A stretch of DNA of 64,000 bases from positions 1 to 64,000 of the forward strand of contig URJI01000002.1 in assembly GCA_900548215.1 (NCBI GenBank), written 5' to 3'. This DNA comes from an uncultured Coprococcus sp. (GTDB lineage Bacteria > Bacillota > Clostridia > Lachnospirales > Lachnospiraceae). Shown here in pieces: positions 53,148 to 61,227 of the stretch; the stretch's first letter is position 1, and each line of letters opens with the position of its first letter. Below the pieces are notes generated by a model, which worked only from the letters and a program-made list of their open reading frames with translations, was not told the origin of the DNA and did not search any database. Position numbers and translations under genes: made by a program.

Positions 53148-55415
53148 CTACACCTGCCTTTCTGAGTCAGTGCCAACGGACTCGTTTCCTATCAGGTCTG
53201 TACCAGCCAGATCAGCCTCTCCAAATGCTTTTTCCTCTGGTGTTGTTCCAAGACTGGCCGCTATCTCCGATGGAGAAAGCTGTGACTCGGCTATCTGCCT
53301 GTACTCCTCACAGGTCTGCATGAGTTCCCTGTGAGTTCCCTTGCCGACTATCGTACCCTCGTCAAGCACAAGTATCTGATCTGCTGAGAGTATAGTGCTT
53401 ACACGCTGTGCAACGATAAATACCGTGCTGTCATTTACGTGCTCGCCAAGTGCCTTTCTGACTGCCACATCCGTTTTGAAATCAAGCGCCGAAAAGCTGT
53501 CGTCAAATATCAGGATCTTCGGTTTTCTCGCTATGGCTCTGGCTATAGCAAGACGCTGTTTCTGACCACCGGACACATTTCCACCGCCCTGAGCAACCGA
53601 ACTGTCGTAACCGCGCTCCTTCTCCTCTATGAAGTCGGATGCCTGGGAAATCTCAGCTGCAAGCTTGACATCTTCATCAGATGCATCCGGCGCACCGAAT
53701 CTTATATTGGACGCAATCGTTCCCGAGAACAGAATTCCCTTCTGCGGAACAAAACCGATATTCTGTCTCACGCTCTCCATGGTGAGGTCTCTTATATCCT
53801 GTCCGTCTATCGTTATCGAACCCTCCGTAACATCATAGAATCTCGGGAGGAGCTGAACTAGTGTACTCTTACCACAACCGGTACTTCCTATGATCGCCGT
53901 AGTCTGTCCAGGCTTGGCCTCAAATGAGATATTCTCAAGTACATTCTCATCTGCTCCCGGATATGCAAATGCGACATTGTCATACTTTACGACACCCCTT
54001 GGTGCTTCAAGCTTCTTTGCCCCGGCTGCGTCCTGAACTGTCACTTCAGTGTTTATGATCTCCTGTATTCTGTCTGCTGCCACGCTGGCACGAGGGAGCA
54101 TGACTGACATCATGCTGAGCATAAGGAACGACATGATGATAAGCATTGTGTATGTAATAAATGCAGTCATTGATCCTACCTGAAGGACACCCGCATCAAT
54201 CTTGTGAGCTGCCACCCACTCTATTAGTATGCTTATGGCATACATGATGAACATGAGTATAGGCATTGCAAATGTCATGACTCTGTTGACGAACAAGGTG
54301 TTCTTCGTCAGGTCTTTATTTGCCTCATCGAATCTCTCTTCCTCGCGTTCCTCTCTGCCAAATGCCCTGATAACCGGGATACCTGTAAGTATCTCTCTTG
54401 ACACAAGGTTTACTCTGTCCACCAGTGTCTGCATAACTTTAAACTTTGGCATGGCAATGACCATAAGCGTTCCCATGAGGATCACAACTGCTGCTATACC
54501 GATGAATATTACCCAGCCCATTCCGGCTCCGTTCTCAACAACCTTGACGATGCCTCCAATAGAAAGTATCGGTGCATATAGAACCATTCTGAGCATCATA
54601 ACTGTAACCATCTGTATCTGCTGGACATCATTTGTAGATCTCGTTATAAGAGATGCAGTTGAGAACTTGTTGATCTCAGCATCCGAAAATGCGATAACCT
54701 TGTTGAACACCTTCTCTCTGAGTCCGCAGGCAACGCTTGCCGCAACCCTTGACGCCACAAGTCCTATGAGAACCGCAGCTGCTGCCATGAGAAGTGACAT
54801 TCCAAGCATCTTCACCGCTGCCCACTTCAGATATGACATCTGTCCTGCCTTATAATCGTAGCCAAAGCTGTCGTAGCATATTCTTGTACATGCTATGGCT
54901 GTGGATTCCATATAATCCTCACCCATGCTGTCGAGCATGCCATCAACCACAGGCTTCATCTGTTCACCGATCTGCGCCCACATCTCCTCCGGCATCTCGT
55001 CAAGGGTGATTCCCATCTTGTCGAGTCCTGCCTTGATCTCGTTGTCCTCGTCAGAGTTCACCATCTGATATGGATAGTAATACATCATAAGCCCCTTCAT
55101 ACAGGCACTATCCACTTCATCTATGTGTTCCTCGCCATCTTCTGTCAGGTAATAATAACCATCCGAACCATCTTTATAATATTTCTCCCATACGGCTTTC
55201 TCATCGTCATCCATAAATCCACCTATCACGTTGTAGGCTTTCTCTGGGATCTGTTTCGGACTGCAGTTCTCGATACCGTAGTTCTGTATACCGGTATCTA
55301 TGAGCTTTGAGGTGTAGTCCGGAAGTGACAGATCACAGTATGCCTGCAGAACGAGAAGAAGGGCTATGATAATGACCGACTTCCAATATGGCTTCAGATT
55401 TCTGAATATCTGCAT
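53148..55415 (-). CDS. ABC exporter subunit A with large extracellular insert
   Basis: 755 residues. TM1 is followed by an insert of about 140 residues (about 45-185) before TM2, resembling the extracellular lid of BmrD-type subunits. NBD: Walker A GSTGCGKST, signature VSGGQKQ, but Walker B reads IFDDSFSALD (Asp for catalytic Glu) and the H-loop is VAQRVS (Gln for His), so this half carries the degenerate residues of an asymmetric heterodimer. Ribosome site AAGGAGG. Three bases separate it from subunit B. Confidence 0.9.
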   Translation of the reverse strand: MQIFRNLKPYWKSVIIIALLLVLQAYCDLSLPDYTSKLIDTGIQNYGIENCSPKQIPEKAYNVIGGFMDDDEKAVWEKYYKDGSDGYYYLTEDGEEHIDEVDSACMKGLMMYYYPYQMVNSDEDNEIKAGLDKMGITLDEMPEEMWAQIGEQMKPVVDGMLDSMGEDYMESTAIACTRICYDSFGYDYKAGQMSYLKWAAVKMLGMSLLMAAAAVLIGLVASRVAASVACGLREKVFNKVIAFSDAEINKFSTASLITRSTNDVQQIQMVTVMMLRMVLYAPILSIGGIVKVVENGAGMGWVIFIGIAAVVILMGTLMVIAMPKFKVMQTLVDRVNLVSREILTGIPVIRAFGREEREEERFDEANKDLTKNTLFVNRVMTFAMPILMFIMYAISILIEWVAAHKIDAGVLQVGSMTAFITYTMLIIMSFLMLSMMSVMLPRASVAADRIQEIINTEVTVQDAAGAKKLEAPRGVVKYDNVAFAYPGADENVLENISFEAKPGQTTAIIGSTGCGKSTLVQLLPRFYDVTEGSITIDGQDIRDLTMESVRQNIGFVPQKGILFSGTIASNIRFGAPDASDEDVKLAAEISQASDFIEEKERGYDSSVAQGGGNVSGGQKQRLAIARAIARKPKILIFDDSFSALDFKTDVAVRKALGEHVNDSTVFIVAQRVSTILSADQILVLDEGTIVGKGTHRELMQTCEEYRQIAESQLSPSEIAASLGTTPEEKAFGEADLAGTDLIGNESVGTDSERQV

Positions 55416-55443
55416 GTCATTTCCTCCTTGAACAATTATTAAT

Positions 55444-55644
55444 CAGATGAATGTATCCCCCTCTAGTCTTTCTATGTGCACAACATAACAGCACCTGTAC
55501 CGGATCGCTCCCGCTCATTTCGGCCTACAGCGGTACTAAGGTGCCACTTACATGCCACCTAAGGACCGGTGGCCTCAAATGTCCTGTACAGGTGCTGTTA
55601 TGTTGTACACGTTAATATACATTATGCAGGGATACATTCATCTG
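55444..55644. other. 201-bp nested palindromic element in the ABC exporter leader
   Basis: Outer arms CAGATGAATGTATCCC (55444-55459) and its perfect complement (55629-55644); inner arms of 21 bp (55480-55500 and 55586-55606) also pair perfectly and extend with wobbles; the 85-base core holds further small stems. On the minus strand it lies between a promoter (55749-55777) and the ABC start codon. Either a structured regulatory leader RNA or a MITE-like insertion. Confidence 0.85.
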
Positions 55645-55748
55645 ATATCTACGCTTTCTTCTGACGGAGAAAATGCCATGCTTTAGCTGGCGTTGTTTTC
55701 CCCTTTACATTTCCAAGCGTATTCTTACTTTATTTGAACATCTTTGAA

Positions 55749-55777
55749 AGTTTATCATTGCATATATTCTCAGTCAA
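55749..55777 (-). promoter_or_regulatory. Probable promoter of the ABC exporter operon
   Basis: Minus-strand TTGACT (55772-55777), 17-bp spacer, TAAACT (55749-55754). Would give a leader of about 325 bases containing the nested palindrome. Confidence 0.6.
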
Positions 55778-55813
55778 TTAAATATCTATAAAGATTTAAT
55801 TATTTTTATGACA

Positions 55814-55854
55814 AAAATACGGCAGCCGCTGTCCTCCAGCAACTGCCGTATTTT
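55814..55854 (-). terminator. Terminator of the FeoA-like gene
   Basis: AAAATACGGCAG pairs with CTGCCGTATTTT; T5 on the minus strand. Confidence 0.88.
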
Positions 55855-55911
55855 CTGAATATTTCTATTTCTTCCAACTTTAAATCCCAGCTTTGAATCC
55901 TTGCTTTGAAG

Positions 55912-56118
55912 CTAAGCCAGCTTTATCCGTTCCGCCGCATCCCTTGTTATCGCAAATCTTTTTCCCTTTGCCTTGATTATCACATTGCCAAAGTAGGACG
56001 ATATGACCTGCACCTGATCTCCGGTCTCAAGCTGACATGCCCCGAACAGTGATCTGTCTGCACAGTTCCAGGCTACCTCACCTGAGAAACCGTTTACTGC
56101 ATCTGATAATGACATCAT
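55912..56118 (-). CDS. FeoA-like SH3-fold small protein (68 aa)
   Basis: Start after AAGGGG with 8-base spacing. The C-terminal 40 residues (LETGDQVQVISSYFGNVIIKAKGKRFAITRDAAERI) match the FeoA core pattern of G-x-x-V-x-V and a closing A-x-x-I. Normally FeoA accompanies the FeoB iron transporter, which is not here, so this may be an orphan regulator. Own promoter and terminator. Confidence 0.55.
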   Translation of the reverse strand: MMSLSDAVNGFSGEVAWNCADRSLFGACQLETGDQVQVISSYFGNVIIKAKGKRFAITRDAAERIKLA

Positions 56119-56151
56119 TGTAACCACCCCTTCGAAATAATTGTTTTATGA

Positions 56152-56180
56152 ATTCTATTATGTTTCAACGCACTATTCAA
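56152..56180 (-). promoter_or_regulatory. Promoter of the FeoA-like gene
   Basis: Minus-strand TTGAAT (56175-56180), 17-bp spacer, TAGAAT (56152-56157). Upstream (56262-56300) are GGACTAA repeats, one forming TTAGT..ACTAA, a possible operator. Confidence 0.65.
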
Positions 56181-56309
56181 CATGCAATTCGCCTTTATCT
56201 CCCTCTGTTGTCTACACAATTATAACTCTTTTAGGCTGGTGCAAGTCAATTCTAATTGTTAGTATATGGGACTAATCTTTCTTATGTCGGACTAACATAG
56301 ATACACAAA

Positions 56310-56352
56310 AACCCCACCGACATCTGACTTACCATCAGACATCAGTGGGGTT
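56310..56352 (-). terminator. ilvE terminator
   Basis: AACCCCAC..TCTGA pairs with TCAGA..GTGGGGTT; T5 on the minus strand. Confidence 0.88.
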
Positions 56353-56397
56353 ATAATGTTCTCAATAATTATTATCTCACACCGAATTACTCGATCA

Positions 56398-57423
56398 TTA
56401 CTCGATTACCTTAAGCCATCCCTCTGGACCTTCGATTCTGCCCATCTGGATTCCTGTAAGAGTATCATACAGCTTCTGGATAACTGGTCCCATCTTCTCC
56501 ATACCGCTTGGGAAGCAGATCTCCTTGCCGTGATCGTTGATCTTGCCTACAGGTGAGATAACTGCTGCTGTACCGCACAGACCGCACTCTGCAAAATCCT
56601 TAACCTCGTCGAAGTATACTTCTCTCTCCTCAGCCTCAAGTCCAAGGATATCCTTTGCAACTACCATCAGTGAACGTCTTGTGATCGATGGAAGGATACT
56701 GTTTGACTTAGGTGTAACTACCTTGCCGTCCTTTGTAACGAAAATGAAGTTTGCTCCACCTGTCTCCTCAACCTTTGTTCTTGTAGCTGCATCGAGGTAC
56801 ATGTTCTCATCGAATCCCTCTTTGTGTGCTGTAACTATTGCATGAAGGCTCATTGCATAGTTAAGACCAGCCTTGATATGTCCTGTTCCGTGAGGTGCTG
56901 CTCTATCGAAATCTGAAACCTTGATAGTGATAGGCTTTGCGCCGCCCTTAAAGTAAGGACCAACTGGTGTTGTGAGGATTCTGAACTGATACTCGTCTGC
57001 CGGCTTAACACCTATAACAGGGTTTGAACCGAACATATATGGTCTGATATATAATGTAGCACCTGATCCGTAAGGTGGTACATAATCAATATTTGCCTTT
57101 ACTGTATCTACTATTGCCTGTACAAATCTATCCTCTGGGAAAGGTGGCATCTCAAGTCTCTTTGCTGAGTCTGCCATTCTGCTTGCGTTCAGGTCAGGAC
57201 GGAAACATACAACACGTCCATCCTCTGTTCTGTAAGCCTTCATTCCCTCGAAAACTGTCTGAGCGTACTGAAGAACACCTGCGCACTCGTTTAATACTAC
57301 GTTAGGATCCTCTGTGAGTGTACCCTCATCCCATGCTCCGTCCTTATAATTTGCTACAAATCTCTTATCTGTCTGAACATAGCCAAATCCAAGGTTTGCC
57401 CAATCGATATTCTTCTTATCCAT
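56398..57423 (-). CDS. ilvE: Branched-chain amino acid aminotransferase
   Basis: 341 residues; start at the ATG after GGAAG. Fold-type IV PLP enzyme: FEGMKAYRTEDG, YIRPYMFG, the PLP-Lys segment HIKAGLNYA, the EETGGANFIFV strand and GTAAVISPV loop. Interconverts Leu/Ile/Val and their 2-oxo acids. Complements leuA elsewhere in the window. Confidence 0.95.
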   Translation of the reverse strand: MDKKNIDWANLGFGYVQTDKRFVANYKDGAWDEGTLTEDPNVVLNECAGVLQYAQTVFEGMKAYRTEDGRVVCFRPDLNASRMADSAKRLEMPPFPEDRFVQAIVDTVKANIDYVPPYGSGATLYIRPYMFGSNPVIGVKPADEYQFRILTTPVGPYFKGGAKPITIKVSDFDRAAPHGTGHIKAGLNYAMSLHAIVTAHKEGFDENMYLDAATRTKVEETGGANFIFVTKDGKVVTPKSNSILPSITRRSLMVVAKDILGLEAEEREVYFDEVKDFAECGLCGTAAVISPVGKINDHGKEICFPSGMEKMGPVIQKLYDTLTGIQMGRIEGPEGWLKVIE

Positions 57424-57450
57424 ATCTACATCTTCCTTTCTTCTTGAACA

Positions 57451-57516
57451 CCAGCCATGCAAAATTTGCCTTCGGCAAATGGCTGGTGCTACATGTCAAG
57501 TTTTCATAGAAAACTT
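57451..57516 (-). promoter_or_regulatory. ilvE leader hairpin and palindromic operator candidate
   Basis: Nested stem CCAGCCAT (57451-57458)/ATGGCTGG (57479-57486) enclosing ATTTGCC-ttc-GGCAAAT, ending about 30 bases from the start codon. Just upstream is AAGTTTTCATAGAAAACTT (57498-57516), a near-perfect palindrome vaguely like a CodY box. No other gene or motif was found in 57517-57694. Confidence 0.5.
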
Positions 57517-57694
57517 AACACATACTACTTTAGCTTGTGCTTTTTTGTATGTGTCTGTTATATCACATTATTTCGCCTTTTTCCATATGTATATTGAACA
57601 TTTGCTTGAAAAATTAAGGTTTTTCTTCCAAAAACGGCTAATTTTTTCATGTTACAATGTACAATTTGGTGATTTTCCCAAGTTACAAGCTTGT

Positions 57695-58249
57695 CTACTT
57701 CAACTTATTACCCTCTGAGAAAGCATCGCCAACCCTGTCGCCGAGTGCAAAATATCCATGTCCGATGGTGTCAAACACGATCGGATGGAACTCTTCATAT
57801 GTGATCTCGCCGTCATCGCCCAGGATACGGTCGTCTGCAACAACATTTACAATCTCGCCGAGGAACTTGTCCCCGTCTATGATCTCCTTGAGCTTGCACT
57901 CCATTGTCAGTGAAAGCTCGTTGATGACTGGAGCATTTACAAACTCGCTCTTTCTGGTTGTAAAACCAGCCTTCTTCATCTTGTCCGGCTCGTCATTTGC
58001 CGACACGATTCCCACATAGTCACAGGCTGCCACATGCTCTGCATCAGCAATGGCAACTGTGAACGCTTTGTTCAGCTTTATATTCTCGGTAGTCTTATGA
58101 CTTCCAAGGTCAAATATGATCTCATTTGCTCCGACTATTCCGCCCCATGCCGCATTCATGACATTTGCATTGCCATCGGCATCGTATGTTCCGATCATCA
58201 TGACCGGCTGTGGCACCAGCATAGGTTTTGCACCAAGATTCTTACTCAT
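57695..58249 (-). CDS. Flavin reductase family protein (flavoredoxin-like)
   Basis: 184 residues with a split-barrel FMN-binding fold: PVMMIGTYDADGNANVMNAAWGG, DLGSHKTTENI, CDYVGIVSANDEPDK and KAGFTTRKSEFVNAPVI. Probably binds FMN and passes electrons to a partner; the reductase partner is unknown. Confidence 0.88.
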   Translation of the reverse strand: MSKNLGAKPMLVPQPVMMIGTYDADGNANVMNAAWGGIVGANEIIFDLGSHKTTENIKLNKAFTVAIADAEHVAACDYVGIVSANDEPDKMKKAGFTTRKSEFVNAPVINELSLTMECKLKEIIDGDKFLGEIVNVVADDRILGDDGEITYEEFHPIVFDTIGHGYFALGDRVGDAFSEGNKLK

Positions 58250-58327
58250 ATTATCTGCCTCCTTAATTTGAAGAAACTTACCCTTCTATTTTATGACTAC
58301 TGCCATCTAAGGGCAATATTTTTCTGG

Positions 58328-59467
58328 CTAAAATATTATTCCCCACATGCATATAAGCACCGCCAGGAACAGCACATTTGCAAATGTGAAATACGCCAGA
58401 TATCTTCCTCTGGCGCCCTTGTCCTGTCTCGCCACATATTTGAATGAGATCAGACTCGCCATAGATGCTATCAAAGTTCCAAGTCCGCCGAGATTGGTAC
58501 CGACTATCAGGTCTGTGTACCTGTCTGTAAATCCTGACAGCAATACTGCAGCCGGAACATTGCTTATGACCTGGCTGGCAAGGACCGAAGTTATCACCTC
58601 ATGCCCACCAAGCACCTTCTCTACAAATGTCCTAAATCCATCGATTCTTCCCATATTTCCGATAAACACGAAGAATCCTACAAATGTGAATATCAGCGAA
58701 TAGTCAACCTTCAGCAGCAATCTTCTCTGGCATATGAGAACTACCACAAGCACCACCGCAAATGTCACCCAGTATGGAACGATCCGCGCCACGGTGAGCA
58801 GCGACAACGCAAAGAGTATTCCGTATATCCCCAACAGCTTTCTGTTCACCTGTATATCACCGCCTGAGAGTCTGATCTCTAGCTGCCTGTTCCTGCCCTT
58901 CATGCATACAATGATCCATAACACAAGAAGCACTGCCGATGCCATTGTATATGGAAGCATCAGTAACATAAATCTGCCTGCACTGATTCCTGCCAGGCCG
59001 TACAAATACAGATTCTGCGGATTGCCTATAGGTGTCAGCATACTTCCAAGATTCGCGGCTATGGTCTGAAGCGTTATCACAGGAACCATCCATCTGGCGA
59101 GGAATTCCTCCCCTGCCATTCCCAGAACAGTAAGCGTCATCGGCACAAATGTTATGAGCGACACATCATTTGTGATAAACATGCTGAAAAAGAAGCACAT
59201 AAATGTAAGCACAAATGTCACCGCCCGGAGCGAACCCATACGATTTATCATGCTTTTCGCTATGATGCCAAACATTCCCTGCTGTGAAAATCCCGCAACC
59301 ACTGTCATAAGACAGAACAGGATTGCAAGCGTTCTGAAATCTATGTAGTCTGCATATGCGATGTCCGGCGGCACGATAAATGCTGATATCACCGCCAGCA
59401 GAAGTGCCACGGTGAGCACTGTCTCTTTGCGGACGAATTCTCCGATTTTCTTTATACCCCCGATCAT
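58328..59467 (-). CDS. SLC13/ArsB-type permease
   Basis: 379 residues, about ten helices. Motifs of the ion transporter superfamily: FITNDVSLITFVPMTL in the first half and IGNPQNLYLYGLAG. Carries an anion such as a dicarboxylate, citrate, sulfate or arsenite; not resolved. The ATG overlaps the stop codon of a short open frame (59464-59535), which supplies the strong ribosome site, so translation is probably coupled. Confidence 0.8.
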   Translation of the reverse strand: MIGGIKKIGEFVRKETVLTVALLLAVISAFIVPPDIAYADYIDFRTLAILFCLMTVVAGFSQQGMFGIIAKSMINRMGSLRAVTFVLTFMCFFFSMFITNDVSLITFVPMTLTVLGMAGEEFLARWMVPVITLQTIAANLGSMLTPIGNPQNLYLYGLAGISAGRFMLLMLPYTMASAVLLVLWIIVCMKGRNRQLEIRLSGGDIQVNRKLLGIYGILFALSLLTVARIVPYWVTFAVVLVVVLICQRRLLLKVDYSLIFTFVGFFVFIGNMGRIDGFRTFVEKVLGGHEVITSVLASQVISNVPAAVLLSGFTDRYTDLIVGTNLGGLGTLIASMASLISFKYVARQDKGARGRYLAYFTFANVLFLAVLICMWGIIF

Positions 59468-59535
59468 GGTCTGAATGTCCTGAACTCGTTCTTGTTGTAC
59501 TCTGTGAGTAATTCCCACGCTTCTTCTCTTGTCAT
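59464..59535 (-). pseudogene. Truncated gene start (23 codons), possibly an HD-hydrolase remnant
   Basis: AGGAGG seven bases before ATG; product begins MTREEAWELLTEYNKNEF, which recalls the N-terminus of clostridial HDIG-type hydrolases, then diverges and stops, overlapping the permease start (ATGA). Either a decayed gene start or a coupling leader peptide. Confidence 0.45.
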
Positions 59536-59569
59536 CTTTTTATCCTCCTCGTATTATACAGTAGTAAAT

Positions 59570-59750
59570 TTATTTCCTTGCATATCTCTTCATTTTTTGC
59601 AGAAAAAATTTACACGCCTCTGATTCTGTTTCAAACAAATTCAATCCGCTTTTTCTTCCACGTTCGCTATAATATACCTGCCATTATTGAATATATTTCT
59701 TGCGGAATCTCCATCATTTCTAGTTTTTTTTCTAATTGTTCGACTGTCAT
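59570..59750 (-). pseudogene. Internally deleted immunity-like gene remnant
   Basis: AAGGAG then ATG gives MTVEQLEKKLEMMEIPQEIY, soon stopping. A second frame continues with VYYSERGRKSGLNLFETESE ACKFF and ends at TAA. Together they look like the two ends of a small acidic protein of the kind found as immunity partners of polymorphic toxins, with a missing middle and a frameshift. Family assignment is from memory of the pattern only. Confidence 0.5.
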
Positions 59751-59780
59751 GCTTATTGAATTCTCCTTAAAATACCATAT

Positions 59781-61067
59781 CTATCTAAGCCGTGCAGGTC
59801 TGCACACACGCGCCGACATCCGCTCCTTAAGTTCTGTGATCTTTGCGGCACACGTCTTCAAATTCACCACAGCATTTTCAGGTTTCATCGCCGCTTTCAC
59901 CTGCTCCGGATCACTGTCATCTATACCAAGCACATTGTTTACCGCGTAGCACTCATTGAACACTCCTTCTTTGACGCAGTTCTCCGCGCCATCCCCAAGA
60001 CATCCTCCTATGGCGATCACATATTTGCCGTGTTTCTTTGCAAGCTTTGCGACTCCCAATGGGGTCTTGCCCATCATGGTCTGGGCATCTATCCTGCCCT
60101 CACCGGTTATGACTGTATCCGCCCATTCTACATCTGCCTCAAGCCCTGTCTCAGACAAAACTATATCAATTCCCGGCGTTAGTTTTCCGCCGAGGAACTT
60201 GAGAAATGCATATCCGAGACCACCCGCAGCGCCGGAACCTGGGGTGTATCTGTCAGATTTTCCTTCAACGGATCTTTCCACTACATCGGCATAATGCTTC
60301 ATATATACATCCATAAGCTCAACAGTCTCCGCATCCGCACCTTTTTGCGGTGCAAATACACGGCTGCATCCAAGCTCACCTACAAGTGGATTCGTCACGT
60401 CACAAGCTATTAAGAACGTGCAGTAAGATAACTTTAATGCAACATCTACGTCGTCTCCGCTATGCATGCCAGAGTCACCAACACTAAAAAATTCTACAGT
60501 ATTTCCACCTCTCTCCGGCTTATACGGGCTGATGATACGTTCTAGGACTCCAAGTCCCTCCGCTCCATATGGCACATCCCTTCCATCCGCATCAAGGCAA
60601 GAAAAGCCAAGTGCCTGAAGCATTCCTATCCCGCCGTCATTTGTAGCACTACCACCTATCCCGATGATAAAACGCTCACATTCCTTTGAAACGGCATCCT
60701 TTATCATCTCGCCGACACCATATGTCGTCGTGTGCATCGGATTTCTCCGGTCCTCCGAGACAAGCGGAAGTCCCGCAGCAGCTGACATCTCCATGACCGC
60801 TGTCTTTCCCTCATCTGCATCGTATGTGATATAACTCACCGTAAGCCGCTCTCCTAGCGGTCCCGTCACCGTGCACTTCTCTGCATTAACATTTTTTCTT
60901 CCATATATAATCGCCTCTGTTGTACCCTCGCCGCCGTCAGCCACAGGCCTAACCCTGACCTGACTGTCTGGCAGTACTATTTTTATTCCCTCTTCTATGG
61001 ATTCCCCCGCCTCAATGGAAGTCATGCTTCCCTTAAATGAATCCACCGCCACGAGTATTTTCTTCAT
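59781..61067 (-). CDS. glxK: Glycerate 2-kinase (GarK/GlxK family)
   Basis: 428 residues; slightly longer than usual because of a basic C-terminal extension (KERMSARVCRPARLR). Hallmarks: VAVDSFKGSMTSIEAG, RVRPVADGGEGT, GIGGSATNDGGIGMLQALG, PGSGAAGGLGYAFL and TGEGRIDAQT. Phosphorylates glycerate to 2-phosphoglycerate. Confidence 0.93.
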   Translation of the reverse strand: MKKILVAVDSFKGSMTSIEAGESIEEGIKIVLPDSQVRVRPVADGGEGTTEAIIYGRKNVNAEKCTVTGPLGERLTVSYITYDADEGKTAVMEMSAAAGLPLVSEDRRNPMHTTTYGVGEMIKDAVSKECERFIIGIGGSATNDGGIGMLQALGFSCLDADGRDVPYGAEGLGVLERIISPYKPERGGNTVEFFSVGDSGMHSGDDVDVALKLSYCTFLIACDVTNPLVGELGCSRVFAPQKGADAETVELMDVYMKHYADVVERSVEGKSDRYTPGSGAAGGLGYAFLKFLGGKLTPGIDIVLSETGLEADVEWADTVITGEGRIDAQTMMGKTPLGVAKLAKKHGKYVIAIGGCLGDGAENCVKEGVFNECYAVNNVLGIDDSDPEQVKAAMKPENAVVNLKTCAAKITELKERMSARVCRPARLR

Positions 61068-61159
61068 ATTATATTATTCTCCATTCACAGTTCTTAGCTC
61101 AATACTAAATTCACCGTATATTATAATACTTTGAGGTGATTTTTCCACATATAAAAAAT

Positions 61160-61190
61160 GCGGACATTCCATGTCATATGAAATGCCCGC
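61160..61190 (-). terminator. Terminator of the secreted repeat protein gene
   Basis: GCGGACATT pairs with AATGCCCGC (one G-T), with internal CAT/ATG pairing and T6 on the minus strand. Confidence 0.85.
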
Positions 61191-61227
61191 TGTGATATTT
61201 TTCTGGTCTTCGTTTACTTTTGATCAT

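Noticed and set aside
54229..54855. 208-residue plus-strand frame
   Set aside because: Complement of the ABC exporter subunit A.
55444..55644. Simple bidirectional terminator
   Set aside because: The arms are long and nested with a large core and no T tract on either strand.
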